Notes: generated from the letters alone by a model not told the origin. Positions 33,961 to 42,434 are shown, counted from the stretch's first letter. The stretch is 47,628 bases of DNA from Candidatus Woesearchaeota archaeon (GCA_017608295.1 JAFCGF010000016.1:1-47628); one strand, 5' to 3'. Made by a program: numbers and translations.

Positions 33961-34761
33961 TGTAGTGAACGGAGATGCTTCTGAGCCAGTAGAAATCAGG
34001 AAGCCTTCGACCATCCAAAGGTCAGGAGCAACGTCCGTGACCTTATAGAATGATCCTTTAACACCGCCAGTTGTTGATCCGCTCATTGAGAGGCCAACGT
34101 CCGCAGCAGAGTTAGCGAGCATAACCACACCAGCAATGTCCGTAGCAATCGCAACACCACCAGCAAACTTACCAGCGCCTTCAGAAACGATACTGTGAGC
34201 GCCTGTAGCAGTTGTCTCGACAAACACTGTGTAAGTGTTGCCATTACCAACCGCCTCTGGAAGCGTAAGAGCTACACCAGCCGCACGATTTAGCATGAGA
34301 ACACGCCCAGCGTGCAACAGAGCAGTCAGCGTCAGAGTAGCGTCAGTAACATCAACGATGCTATCAGACGTTTTGACCGCACCACCAGCCTGGCTAAGAA
34401 TACCATTGACCTTGATACCAGACTGTAGAACCTGAAGAGGGGCCGGAGCAATACCAATCCCATCAAACTCATGTAGAATCTTATCAGATTCATCAGCAAG
34501 CGTGGCAACAGCCGTTCCGCTAGTGTCAACAATCACGACCAGACGAAGCACTTCACCAAAATCTTGAGTGGTGTAGTAATCTGATTCAGTGGCGTTGGCT
34601 GTATCATACGTGCGTATAGCCGCTGACCAGACACCTTCACCAATTTTCTTTTGCAGCTCAATAGTCATATCGTATGTACCAGATATAGAAACAAGAATGT
34701 CCTCGCCTCTTGCCGGTACACTTAGTTCAACGCTGTCTCCAACGCCTGTAAATGAAGCCAT
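33958..34761 (-). CDS. Virion structural protein (head/neck decoration candidate)
   Basis: A 267-aa beta-rich protein. N-terminal half (DSVELSVPARGEDILVSISG, VLRLVVIVDTSGTAVATL) resembles an Ig-like sheet. The C-terminal half (DATLTLTALLHAGRVLMLNR, GVALTLPEAVGNGNTYTVFV) has the repeated pattern of phage beta-sandwich decoration proteins. GGAGAA ribosome site. It sits among capsid and tail-adaptor genes, so a capsid decoration or head-fibre role is likely. No specific family. Confidence 0.55.
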   Translation of the reverse strand: MASFTGVGDSVELSVPARGEDILVSISGTYDMTIELQKKIGEGVWSAAIRTYDTANATESDYYTTQDFGEVLRLVVIVDTSGTAVATLADESDKILHEFDGIGIAPAPLQVLQSGIKVNGILSQAGGAVKTSDSIVDVTDATLTLTALLHAGRVLMLNRAAGVALTLPEAVGNGNTYTVFVETTATGAHSIVSEGAGKFAGGVAIATDIAGVVMLANSAADVGLSMSGSTTGGVKGSFYKVTDVAPDLWMVEGFLISTGSEASPFTT

Positions 34762-34778
34762 GATAACTTCTCCTTATG

Positions 34779-35192
34779 TTACGCTTCTGCTTTGTCTGCA
34801 AGAAGCAGTTCATCAACCAACGCACCAGCATCAGCTTTATTTAGATCGACGCCACCTTCGACGACTTTCCCATCAGCTCCCAAAACCTCGTATTTACCGA
34901 AGCCTTTATGGAAGGCATGAATGCCTTTTTCATCTGTCTTGTCTTTGTCTTTGGCAGGGGCCTTAGTTTTCGCTTTACCTTTTGCCTGGATCTTGGCTTT
35001 AGCTTCTTGCTGGGCTTTTATAATCTCAGCATCTTCTTCAGCTTTAGCCTTTGCCTCTGCCTGAGCTTTGCCGGCTTCATCTGCGGTCATCATCCACATG
35101 GCTGGTTTCTTGCCATCAAACTCAAACTTCTCACCTGGATGTCTCCAGCGGCCTTGTGGGTGTTCACCTAACTGTTTTGCTATAACTAACAT
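34779..35192 (-). CDS. Small structural protein with Ala/Lys linker
   Basis: A 137-aa protein: an N-terminal beta unit (GRWRHPGEKFEFDGKKPAMWM), a long charged Ala/Lys/Glu helix (KAQAEAKAKAEEDAEIIKAQ through KGKAKTKAPAKDKDKTD), and a C-terminal mini-domain (HKGFGKYEVLGADGKVVEGG) seen at the end of many short phage head proteins. Likely a head-associated spacer or fibre piece. Lies between cement-protein and decoration genes. Confidence 0.5.
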   Translation of the reverse strand: MLVIAKQLGEHPQGRWRHPGEKFEFDGKKPAMWMMTADEAGKAQAEAKAKAEEDAEIIKAQQEAKAKIQAKGKAKTKAPAKDKDKTDEKGIHAFHKGFGKYEVLGADGKVVEGGVDLNKADAGALVDELLLADKAEA

Positions 35193-35223
35193 TTCTTTAT
35201 TCCTTTTTCCTGTGCGATTTTAA

Positions 35224-35255
35224 GAGGTGGGATGCCCATCACGGACACCCCACTC
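35224..35255 (-). terminator. Imperfect hairpin after the cement protein gene
   Basis: On the minus strand GTGGGGTGTCC pairs imperfectly with GGGCATCCCAC across a GTGAT loop, in the 73-bp gap behind the capsid genes. No T-run follows, so it may be an attenuator or an mRNA end-stabilising hairpin rather than a full terminator. Confidence 0.35.
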
Positions 35256-35265
35256 AATTTAGATT

Positions 35266-35700
35266 TTAGCGATTACCGAAAGCGCTTTCCAACTGAACAA
35301 TACCAGCAGTGACCTTGCCAACAGTAGGATTAGAGCCGTTCACTGTATAATTAATACGAGTGTATTGCTCCAATGTGTTGAACGGGATCGTCCGTATTGC
35401 TGTTTTCTTACCGGCCACGAGATCGGCCAATAAGATGTTTTCAGTGTAGATTACTTTCGTAGATGAAAACGCTGCGTTATCATCAGTCTCGAAAGTTATA
35501 TCCAGGCTTGTCAAAGCATCAAAGTCTTCTGTGACTTGAATGCCGAGGCAAATCATGGAAACACCTTTGTCGTCCACGATAGGCGTGGTCGCATGAACCC
35601 AGGTACCAGGAGTACCAAAGTCAATTACATTCGTAGAAGCTGCCGTAGCCGTGATAGCTTGCTGATCCGAATATATTTCTTGTGCAGATAAAATAGCCAT
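35266..35700 (-). CDS. Capsid stabilising (cement) protein, Bbp16-like
   Basis: A 144-aa protein opening ILSAQEIYSDQQAITATAAS then TNVIDFGTPG, the signature SDQQ.ITAT..S.NVID.G of the Bbp16 cement family of Bordetella phage BPP-1-type podoviruses. The rest is a beta barrel-like sequence (MICLGIQVTEDFDALTSLDI, YTRINYTVNGSNPTVGKVTA). It likely clamps major capsid hexamers. Directly follows the major capsid gene in the transcript. Confidence 0.8.
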   Translation of the reverse strand: MAILSAQEIYSDQQAITATAASTNVIDFGTPGTWVHATTPIVDDKGVSMICLGIQVTEDFDALTSLDITFETDDNAAFSSTKVIYTENILLADLVAGKKTAIRTIPFNTLEQYTRINYTVNGSNPTVGKVTAGIVQLESAFGNR

Positions 35701-35740
35701 TATCCTTTTTCCTTCTTTTTTAGTTTAAACCAAACCCGTA

Positions 35741-36808
35741 TTAAGTAATACGAGCTTCAGAATTAACAATTTGATCCACCTGACGAAGCGGCAAGCCACG
35801 ATACGTCAGAACTTCTTTGCCTTCTACCTCACGAGGAGTTAGACGAACAAAGTTGTCAGTAGATCCACTATTCACGCTGGATGCGTCAAGAGCTTCAAGA
35901 CAATCTTTGTTCATATAGACAGTAGTTCTGCCCATACCAAAGTTTCCGTCCATGCCAGAACCAACACCGTTTGCACCATTATCAAGCGAGCGCATACCGT
36001 GACATTGGTAATAAGCTTTCCGCATGTAATGGAACAGGCTGTTGCTGCTTCCATCAATGTTGTTTGGCGTAGCGATCATTGCTGAAACATCGATGTTTGC
36101 TATGCGAACAACTTTTCTCCAGTCACGAACCGCAACACCTAAGTGCCAGCGGAAAGTTTCCTCAAGAGCGTAGTAAGCGTTTCCGTCAGAATCAAGAACG
36201 CGTTGTTTGCCGTGATCTTCACGAGCAATACCAGCGCTTGAGCCTTTAGGATAAAGCAGTTGAACAGAATCGGTACCCCAAGTAATGAACCACACAGATG
36301 TGTTGTCCGAACCTGTACCACCGGCATCAATGATCTGAGATCCAGTTTCCGCACTGAGATCAGAAAAACGTGGTGCGAAACCAGTAATCTTCTCAGGGTT
36401 GGTGTCTGCATTCTCATAGAAAATTGCGCGGCAAGCCTCTTGAGACATTGCTTCCAGGAAGCTTTGAGCTTCTTGCAAACGGAATGCTTCAAGGTTTGGC
36501 TCAACTTCAGCCAGGCGGGCATCGACAGTAGAACGACCCTCGACAAAACCAGTTGTATCAGTTACCTGAGTACGCTGGGCTTTGCTGTTAGGAATACCCT
36601 GGTAAAGCTTACCCCACACTACAGCCGGCAAACCGGACATAACAGTGTGTTTATGGGATTTACCTTCATTACACTCGCGTGCAATAGCGTCTTCCATGAT
36701 CGTGTTGGTTTGGCGCAGCATGTTGATAATATCTGCAACCTCTCCATTCTTGGTCGAGCCTTTATAAATATCAGCCAAGCCAAGAAACGTGTTACCAATA
36801 GTAGCCAT
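35741..36808 (-). CDS. Major capsid protein, Bbp17-like
   Basis: A 355-aa protein: IGNTFLGLADIYKG start, NEGKSHKHTVMSGLPAVVWG, RSTVDARLAEVEPNLEAFRL, and the C-terminal MYMNKDCLEALDA ... YRGLPLRQVDQI are all typical of the HK97-fold capsid subunits of BPP-1-like and related podoviruses. It is flanked by the acidic scaffold and Bbp16-type genes in the usual order. GGAGATAG ribosome site before ATG. Confidence 0.88.
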   Translation of the reverse strand: MATIGNTFLGLADIYKGSTKNGEVADIINMLRQTNTIMEDAIARECNEGKSHKHTVMSGLPAVVWGKLYQGIPNSKAQRTQVTDTTGFVEGRSTVDARLAEVEPNLEAFRLQEAQSFLEAMSQEACRAIFYENADTNPEKITGFAPRFSDLSAETGSQIIDAGGTGSDNTSVWFITWGTDSVQLLYPKGSSAGIAREDHGKQRVLDSDGNAYYALEETFRWHLGVAVRDWRKVVRIANIDVSAMIATPNNIDGSSNSLFHYMRKAYYQCHGMRSLDNGANGVGSGMDGNFGMGRTTVYMNKDCLEALDASSVNSGSTDNFVRLTPREVEGKEVLTYRGLPLRQVDQIVNSEARIT

Positions 36809-36831
36809 TTGACTATCTCCTTTGTATTGGT

Positions 36832-37548
36832 TTATTTACCGCCAGAACCATACCAGCGATTTTCTATAGGAGTCTGAGTGTCGCCACCGCCTTTATTACC
36901 GGCAGAGTTATCCTCAGACAAGGTCTTTCCGACACGTACCATCATGCGTAAATACTCAGGATGATCTGCCCAACCGAATTGCTCTCCAAACTCTTGGAGT
37001 TCCTTAGAGCCAAAGTGAGCCAAAGCTTTTTGGGCATGAGCCATGTTCTCGTCAAACGCAGCCCCACCGATTTCTTTGTCAGACTTTGCTTCAGTCTTCC
37101 AGGCATTCCGGGTATCATCCCATGATTGGTATTGAGCATCCATCGCGTCTTGTTGCTTTTTAGCGTACAAACTAACCAAGGCCTGATCGCGGTCTTTACC
37201 AGATAGCTCTTTATTGTTAGCTATCTCCAAAAACTCTCCCATCATACCCTCGTCAACCTCTACACCTTCCGGCATCTCGAAGTCGTCAGCGGTTAGAAGC
37301 TCATTGGCTTTGTCGTCATCACCACTATCATCGTCGTCTTTGCTTTTTTCAGCATCGTCGTCCGAATCTTCCTTGGCTTTGTCGTCGTCGGCCTTCTTAT
37401 CTGCGTCACTACCTTCGCCTGTGTCTTTGGCTCCAGCATCACCTGACGCGGATTCTTTTGTGGCGTTTGTCGCATCATCAACACCGGCATCAACATCACC
37501 AGTATCTTCAGATCCACTATCGCCTGCATCTCCTGTATCTTCACTCAT
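36832..37548 (-). CDS. Capsid assembly scaffold protein
   Basis: A 238-aa extremely acidic protein: the first 90 residues are Asp/Ser/Glu/Lys (DADKKADDDKAKEDSDDDAE), then a helical body (LLTADDFEMPEGVEVDEGMM, LVSLYAKKQQDAMDAQYQSW) and a C-terminal basic-aromatic tip (NRWYGSGGK), which is the capsid-binding end in gp9-type scaffolds. Gene order portal, small protein, scaffold, capsid supports the call. It may be degraded or released on maturation. Confidence 0.75.
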   Translation of the reverse strand: MSEDTGDAGDSGSEDTGDVDAGVDDATNATKESASGDAGAKDTGEGSDADKKADDDKAKEDSDDDAEKSKDDDDSGDDDKANELLTADDFEMPEGVEVDEGMMGEFLEIANNKELSGKDRDQALVSLYAKKQQDAMDAQYQSWDDTRNAWKTEAKSDKEIGGAAFDENMAHAQKALAHFGSKELQEFGEQFGWADHPEYLRMMVRVGKTLSEDNSAGNKGGGDTQTPIENRWYGSGGK

Positions 37549-37549
37549 C

Positions 37550-37846
37550 TTATTTCTCCATTTCCTGTGCGCGTATTTGAAGCATTTTTAAAAATGATGC
37601 GGGAGCTGCTTCCATCACCCACTCATGTAAATCTACACCAATTTCTCTCTTGCCTTCGTTCCGGTTCATAAGAGCCGGATCAAGTGCCAGGTTGCGAGAC
37701 ATCAGCCCACATTTATCCATTATCTCCCAGATAACACGACGGCCCTGGTCACTGGCAAGCATATCACGCATATCAGCCAGGCGTTGTTCCTGGAACTGTT
37801 TAGCTGTCATCTTTGCAATGTTATCAGCCACCACCAATTCCCCCAC
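37550..37846 (-). CDS. Small head-module protein
   Basis: A 98-aa protein between portal and scaffold. Pattern ADMRDMLASDQGRRVIWEIMDKCGL ... ALMNRNEGKREIGVDLHEWV recurs in short podovirus proteins in this position (GRR, CG, GKR.IG). It starts with GTG/TTG codons inside the portal's end; ATG only at residue 13, so the exact start is uncertain. Function unknown, probably head assembly. Confidence 0.55.
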   Translation of the reverse strand: MGELVVADNIAKMTAKQFQEQRLADMRDMLASDQGRRVIWEIMDKCGLMSRNLALDPALMNRNEGKREIGVDLHEWVMEAAPASFLKMLQIRAQEMEK

Positions 37847-39530
37847 CGCTTACGATATCAGACAACACGCTGTTGCCGGTCGTTTTGGTTTCACTCATGG
37901 TCTTGGCTGCATCAGCCATCGCAGTACCTTGTTCAGCACGTTGGGCCTGTGCCATAGCATCAGCCCTTGCCTCTCTTTGGCCGGCGACCTCATCATCGGT
38001 ATAAACCGCAGCGTTTGGCACGCCTAGATCCTTGGCCATGATATCTGTAATCTCATCAGAGTTAATCTTATCGGTAGCGTCCTCGTTACCAGGGATAGCA
38101 GCCATCTGACCAACGAACCCAACCCAACGCTCGATAGCGCTTGTTGCTACCATCTTCTGTGCCTGGGCCAGAATAGATATGTATTCAACCCTAAGCTCGG
38201 CATTCTCCAACTCTGGAGGTGGCGGAGGGATCATCATCTTGTCAGTCAGACCCTTCCAGCCAGGCTCGCTCGCACGAACCAACATCATAAATGTGCGGTT
38301 GATGATTGGATCAAGCAGCTCATCATTCAAATTTTCCAGCACCGGGCCAAGCTGCAATAGCTTTTCTTCATGCTTCTCGGCAATCTCAGTTGCGGTAGCA
38401 CGCTGGTTCCGGGTGTCATTCTGAATCATCAGGAACATATCAACGTAAAACGCACGATTAATACGATCCTCAGTCCTGCGGATATCTTCAGCCAGCTCAT
38501 TCACGCGTGGATCGATCTGGTAGATTGCCCGGAAGACATTGTTCGGATCATCCGTGAAGTTGTTAGCGCCCGGAAGTAATGACAATTGTGTGTTTTTCAA
38601 TGCCGATGGTGCAGTTGTAGGTGGTGAAACCATCTTGGCAACAGCTTTGCCTTTTTCTTTTTCCTGCACTTGCAACGCAAAAGAATCGCCTAAAGCATCC
38701 ATGCCTGGAGAAATACCGTATGTATCGCCAGGCTTTGTATCCCAGCGTGGCGCGTGGACAGGAAACTCATGGTATCCCTTGACAGATAAATATTGATTAT
38801 GGCCAGCTCTGTTGCCTGTTTCATAATAAACAGACCGGAAAGCAAAGCCTTCAAGCTTATCCAGACCTTCAACCGGCTTGTCATTTGGCTCAATGATATG
38901 ACGGATCTCAAAGCGAGAGCTTAGATTCCCGCTCTCATATAGCTGTTTAATATTATCAGATACGTTTTTAATACCAAACTTGGTTACAATTTGGTGGACT
39001 GTCTGTTGATATTCACGGCCAAACGTATCAACCTCGTTCTTACCATTGATATCAATCATATACTCGCCAACAGTAAATACCGTAAAGCGAGTGACATTCT
39101 CGAAATCTTCTTCTTGCAGCATAGCCGCTGTGCCAATTGTACCGCATTCCTCATAGACCGAAGGAAGCACGCGATATAAACCGGATGATGCGAAGACACG
39201 ATACATCACATCTTGCACATCATCCAGCCATCCCCGCACAGGGCCGAAATCTGCCATATCAGGATCGGGTGGCCCTAACTTGAACCAAGGACGCGCAGGA
39301 CTGGTCGCGCCAGTCATCATGCCCGCACGTAATACACGCTTCGCAAACAACGGCGTGTTGTTAGGAAGCTGATTACGCTTATTGCCTTTGTTATTGTCAG
39401 AGGTATCGAACTTGCCCCGGCGAGGTTGGAAGTTTTTATTCAAGTCTTTCCAATGCGTAGTCCAGCTTGAGCGCTCGGATCGCATTTGTTCCATACGGTA
39501 GTCGAAATAATCTCGTGCTGTTTTAGCCAT
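37824..39530 (-). CDS. Portal (head-to-tail connector) protein
   Basis: A 568-aa portal of the podovirus Head-tail_con type: RDYFDYRMEQMRSERSSWTT start, PNNTPLFAKRVLRAGMMTGA, SPARPWFKLG, YEECGTIGTAAML and RATATEIAEKHEEKLLQLGP in the expected order. It forms the 12-subunit ring for DNA packaging and tail docking. Ends in a Gly-rich tail (VSGGGIGGG). Follows a Pro-rich mini-gene. Confidence 0.92.
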   Translation of the reverse strand: MAKTARDYFDYRMEQMRSERSSWTTHWKDLNKNFQPRRGKFDTSDNNKGNKRNQLPNNTPLFAKRVLRAGMMTGATSPARPWFKLGPPDPDMADFGPVRGWLDDVQDVMYRVFASSGLYRVLPSVYEECGTIGTAAMLQEEDFENVTRFTVFTVGEYMIDINGKNEVDTFGREYQQTVHQIVTKFGIKNVSDNIKQLYESGNLSSRFEIRHIIEPNDKPVEGLDKLEGFAFRSVYYETGNRAGHNQYLSVKGYHEFPVHAPRWDTKPGDTYGISPGMDALGDSFALQVQEKEKGKAVAKMVSPPTTAPSALKNTQLSLLPGANNFTDDPNNVFRAIYQIDPRVNELAEDIRRTEDRINRAFYVDMFLMIQNDTRNQRATATEIAEKHEEKLLQLGPVLENLNDELLDPIINRTFMMLVRASEPGWKGLTDKMMIPPPPPELENAELRVEYISILAQAQKMVATSAIERWVGFVGQMAAIPGNEDATDKINSDEITDIMAKDLGVPNAAVYTDDEVAGQREARADAMAQAQRAEQGTAMADAAKTMSETKTTGNSVLSDIVSGGGIGGG

Positions 39531-39742
39531 TAGCTACCTAGTAATGTTTTGTTTGCTGTGTTGGCAGGGGACATTAGACCGCGTGGCCCGGTGAGTTGGG
39601 TTGAAGCATCTCCAGCCATGCTGCGGCTTTTCTTCTTTGATTCATCTCTAGCCCTACGAACAGCTTCACCGGCCTTTTTAGCTGGTGCAGGAGGTGGAGC
39701 AGGAGGCGGAGGGGCAGACGGAGCTTTGGATGACATACACAT
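39530..39742 (-). CDS. Small Pro-rich protein before the portal
   Basis: A 70-aa protein (ATG 39742; a second ATG two codons on). A Pro/Ala stretch (APSAPPPPAPPPAPAKKAGE), a basic helix and a C-terminal TGPRGLMSPANTANKTLLG. The RGLxSPANTxxKTLLG ending is common in tiny phage genes just upstream of the portal; function unknown, probably head assembly. Overlaps both neighbours by 1 bp. Confidence 0.65.
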   Translation of the reverse strand: MCMSSKAPSAPPPPAPPPAPAKKAGEAVRRARDESKKKSRSMAGDASTQLTGPRGLMSPANTANKTLLGS

Positions 39743-39987
39743 TAATTGAGGCCTTTCGCAAAAGGATTGAGGAAGTGAAGAGCGAGCTTAATGCGAACTA
39801 GAACGCTATAGCTCTTTGGATTGAACAAACATTTAATACGCCAGGCGTGCTGCATCATTACGAAATCAACCTGTTCATGGGTCATGCTGTGCTTCTTTGC
39901 TAACCGACCAAACTCATTAAAATCATCTTCAGAAAACTGCAGATCTATTTGTCTACAGTAGTTTTTGCTGGCTTCTGGGTCGTACAT
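39742..39987 (-). CDS. Hypothetical protein, first gene behind the capsid-module promoter
   Basis: An 81-aa protein. ATG 39987 is chosen because AGGAAACA precedes it; the longer frame from 40017 would start inside operator O4. Sequence (QIDLQFSEDDFNEFGRLAKK, MTHEQVDFVMMQHAWRIK) is helical and acidic/basic mixed, with no family recognised. Its expression must be tied to the promoter at 40041-40069. Confidence 0.55.
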   Translation of the reverse strand: MYDPEASKNYCRQIDLQFSEDDFNEFGRLAKKHSMTHEQVDFVMMQHAWRIKCLFNPKSYSVLVRIKLALHFLNPFAKGLN

Positions 39988-40001
39988 ATTGTTTCCTATG
40001 T

Positions 40002-40018
40002 GTTGAATGACGTTCAAC
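40002..40018. promoter_or_regulatory. Operator O4, GTTGAATGACGTTCAAC
   Basis: Perfect GTTGAN7TCAAC site (the palindrome arms extend to six bases, GTTGAA/TTCAAC). It lies between the predicted start of the leftward promoter (near 40034) and the ribosome site of the 39987 gene, so it could act as a roadblock or tune the capsid module. Confidence 0.7.
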
Positions 40019-40040
40019 CTATTGAAATGATTACCCTTTA

Positions 40041-40069
40041 TTTATAACTCAGCCTCGAAACCTAGTCAA
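40041..40069 (-). promoter_or_regulatory. Strong sigma-70 promoter for portal/capsid genes
   Basis: Read on the minus strand: TTGACT (40069-40064), exact 17-bp spacer, TATAAA (40046-40041). Near consensus. It starts within the stop of the preceding small gene and drives the structural genes from 39987 leftward. Confidence 0.7.
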
Positions 40070-40253
40070 TGCCGAGAGAATCTTTTGTGACAATGCTATG
40101 GGATTTTATCTCAGAACTACCCTTGAGCTTATAATTTATTTCCAGATAGATAATGCGGTGCGTGAAGGCCACATCAAACATTCCCCTAATCAGCTCAATC
40201 ACAGCCGACTCGCTTTTGAATTTAGGTGGTGGTAGTTCTTTAATCGTCATCAT
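40062..40253 (-). CDS. Hypothetical small protein behind terminase
   Basis: A 63-aa protein; ATG at 40253 (or 40250) overlaps the terminase end and has AGGGAG upstream. The sequence (SAVIELIRGMFDVAFTHRII, YLEINYKLKGSSEIKSHSI) looks like a small alpha/beta domain. No family recognised. The stop codon is also part of the downstream promoter's -35 region. Confidence 0.5.
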   Translation of the reverse strand: MMTIKELPPPKFKSESAVIELIRGMFDVAFTHRIIYLEINYKLKGSSEIKSHSIVTKDSLGID

Positions 40254-41730
40254 CACTCCCTGCGTATGGATCCCAATCCACAATAGCCGGCGCATTACCA
40301 AAGCCATCGTTCTGTCGGATCTTCTTCACGGACCCCATCGGGATAGCATACCGCTTCATCATGTGAGCATAACGCACGGCTGATATGATATCATCTTTCT
40401 CTTTGACAACCCGGCCATGATCGTCACGGTGATACAGCAATTTCTCCTCGAAGAACTCACGGCACGTTGAGAACACCTTGAATTTGCCATCACGCATATC
40501 CTGGAGCATCTGCCATAGACCAGCTTCAACAGATAATCCACCCTCAACATGGGTAGCGTGTGTCTCGACCATATCAAAGCCAGCGGTCTTGTAATCATTC
40601 TTGAGCTGTTCACCGCCACCTTTCTCGTGTTGCAAGCCATCATGCGGCCATGCACTCGGCACATCCTTGGCCCAGGTCTTAACAGCGGTCCACGCCTGGC
40701 CGGCATCTCGTTCTGATTTACGCCATACATGAACCACGTATGTGATTCCCTCATCCATATCGAGCCACAATTGGATATGAGCCTGTGGGTGATCCCAACC
40801 GAAATCCATACCATCAAGCACAAACCAATGATCCGGACACTCAAACGGCTCGACCTTGATATCTTCATCAGCGACCGGGAAGATGACACCAGATCCCAAT
40901 ATTGGAATACCTTTGGATCTCATGTCACGCTGATACTCAGGTATGGCGCCAAGTAATTGCTCTTTGGTATCCTCATCCAAGTGAGGTGCATCATCCCAGG
41001 TAACATTCTGAATGTACTGACCAGGCTTGATATCATCCAGGAAGTGAGATACCAGCGGTGTTCTGCCATTCTCAGGCGTGAATGTCATCACGACATAGCC
41101 ACCCTTGCCGCCATTGCCTGTTGCGGTACGTGTTACGCACTGAGGATAGATAGCCTGGTCGCGTGGCTCTTCATCAATCCAGATGAAATCAATCGACTGA
41201 CCCATCAAAACATGCTGGCCTTGCTCGTATGCCTTGAAGCTGATTGATGAATATGAGTTGGATGGCTCGTGATATACCTTAAATTCTTTGACTAGGCCAC
41301 GCGTGGAAGGTGCCCGGATGATAGAATCCATATCAATGGACTTGAGAGGGATAGCACCTTTGCCAAAATTCTCGCCATCGAGGATATCACCCAGCAGCTC
41401 TTTCTGGATCACGTCACGGATCTGCTCGAACGATACACCAAGCGCCCACATCCGTGGAGCGTGCTTGAACCTGATACCATCCCACCAGTCTGGGTATCTG
41501 CCGGTAGCATGATAAGCAAACTCGCGTGATTCACTGAACGTCTTGCCAACCCTGTTGGCAGCCATGAGCAGGCGTTGTTTGTTCTTCTTGCCGGCAGCGT
41601 AGAATGTTTCTTGCCATTTATATGGTGTGAAGTCAGCCAGGGCATTGGTAGCTATAACGTGCTTGAGCTTTTGCCTCACGCGTATCTCTCTGATTATCTC
41701 TTCATCGGTTTGTGGGGATTGTGCGGCCAA
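40240..41730 (-). CDS. terL: Terminase large subunit
   Basis: A 496-aa DNA-packaging motor. Walker A is AANRVGKT (57-64), Walker B IWIDEEP (around 183-190), motif III VVMTFTPENG, and the RNase H-like nuclease begins with GMDFGWDHP (first metal-binding Asp) and ends with the acidic DDIISAVRYA. Start is TTG 41730 with GAGG upstream; the only nearby ATG would remove the N-terminus. It cleaves and pumps DNA into the prohead with the small subunit. Confidence 0.93.
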   Translation of the reverse strand: MAAQSPQTDEEIIREIRVRQKLKHVIATNALADFTPYKWQETFYAAGKKNKQRLLMAANRVGKTFSESREFAYHATGRYPDWWDGIRFKHAPRMWALGVSFEQIRDVIQKELLGDILDGENFGKGAIPLKSIDMDSIIRAPSTRGLVKEFKVYHEPSNSYSSISFKAYEQGQHVLMGQSIDFIWIDEEPRDQAIYPQCVTRTATGNGGKGGYVVMTFTPENGRTPLVSHFLDDIKPGQYIQNVTWDDAPHLDEDTKEQLLGAIPEYQRDMRSKGIPILGSGVIFPVADEDIKVEPFECPDHWFVLDGMDFGWDHPQAHIQLWLDMDEGITYVVHVWRKSERDAGQAWTAVKTWAKDVPSAWPHDGLQHEKGGGEQLKNDYKTAGFDMVETHATHVEGGLSVEAGLWQMLQDMRDGKFKVFSTCREFFEEKLLYHRDDHGRVVKEKDDIISAVRYAHMMKRYAIPMGSVKKIRQNDGFGNAPAIVDWDPYAGSDDDD

Positions 41731-41733
41731 TGG

Positions 41734-41886
41734 TTAATCCTCGTAATCCAATGGGGGCAAGCGCAGGATCTTCTCTCTTGTAAACTTGCCAGCTTCAAAT
41801 CCACGATCATAAGCTTTAGGGCCGTACAGAAGTTGACCAAAAAGAACGCCAATCAGAAATATCATTACCAGTTTAATCATCATCAT
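41734..41886 (-). CDS. 50-aa single-pass membrane protein between terS and terL
   Basis: A short frame from ATG 41886 (ATGs also at 41883 and 41880) to TAA 41734-41736. It begins MMMIKLVMIFLIGVLFGQLL, a good membrane helix, followed by YGPKAYDRGFEAGKF and an REKILRLPPLDYED tail. It fills the whole gap between the two terminase genes, overlapping terS by 14 bp and with a GAGG site serving terL at its end. The AGAGGG before the third ATG can serve as ribosome site. Function unknown. Confidence 0.6.
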   Translation of the reverse strand: MMMIKLVMIFLIGVLFGQLLYGPKAYDRGFEAGKFTREKILRLPPLDYED

Positions 41887-42397
41887 CCCTCTTCAACGCA
41901 GCCAGTTCAGCCTCAAGCTCTTCCCTGGTCGCATTATCCAGGTCGAGTGATACTGATTTCTTTTCATTAAACGACTGGATAGCAACGTGCTTACCAATCA
42001 GCTCCAGGCCTTTGGCAGCTCCACCGGAATCAAACTTGAATAGCAGGTTGCCATCATCATCGGTGTCCTGCACCATATCCTTGCCGACACGCTTCATCAC
42101 AGGACTGACCTCACTCATGCACCGCTCGTGTAGCTTGACTGATTGCCGTAGAACGTACTCTGCATCTATCTTGACAACGGCCATACGAGCGGCTTTGCCC
42201 TCTTCCACCAATTTGAGGATGTGCGCATTGGTCATGAGTTTTGATCCCTGAGATTTAGCTGTCTTCGCGCTATAACCCGCTCTGATGGCCGCTTGCGTAC
42301 GGTTGCCATCAATCAGCATCTCGGCAGCAAATAATTTTTGCTGATCGTTTAGCTTTCTAATCTTGTATTGCTTGGTGGTTTTTTTCTTTTTGGTCAT
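41873..42397 (-). CDS. terS: Terminase small subunit (Terminase_2 type)
   Basis: A 174-aa protein, ATG 42397 preferred over an upstream in-frame TTG (42433). LNDQQKLFAAEMLIDGNRTQAAIRAGYSAKTAKSQGSKLM is the Terminase_2 helix-turn-helix signature; the rest is helical for oligomerisation, ending acidic (LAALKRDDDD). It recognises phage DNA for packaging. First gene of the leftward block. ATG lies only about one base after the predicted transcription start of the promoter overlapping operator O6. Confidence 0.88.
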   Translation of the reverse strand: MTKKKKTTKQYKIRKLNDQQKLFAAEMLIDGNRTQAAIRAGYSAKTAKSQGSKLMTNAHILKLVEEGKAARMAVVKIDAEYVLRQSVKLHERCMSEVSPVMKRVGKDMVQDTDDDGNLLFKFDSGGAAKGLELIGKHVAIQSFNEKKSVSLDLDNATREELEAELAALKRDDDD

Positions 42398-42404
42398 ACC
42401 ATCC

Positions 42405-42433
42405 ACTCTATCCCAATGTTGAAATCCAATCAA
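42405..42433 (-). promoter_or_regulatory. Promoter candidate for terS
   Basis: Minus strand TTGATT (42433-42428), 17 bp, TAGAGT (42410-42405). The -35 lies in operator O6 as at the rightward promoters. It would give a leaderless or nearly leaderless terS message, which makes me cautious; a further promoter upstream is possible. Confidence 0.35.
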
Positions 42434-42434
42434 T
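42418..42434. promoter_or_regulatory. Operator O6, GTTGAAATCCAATCAAT
   Basis: Matches GTTGAN7TCAAC with one mismatch (last base T). Position 21 bp upstream of the terS ATG on the minus strand. Confidence 0.5.

Noticed and set aside
37214..37591. Ser-rich plus-strand frame opposite the scaffold gene
   Set aside because: Antisense mirror of the Asp/Ser-rich scaffold; no ribosome site or family features.
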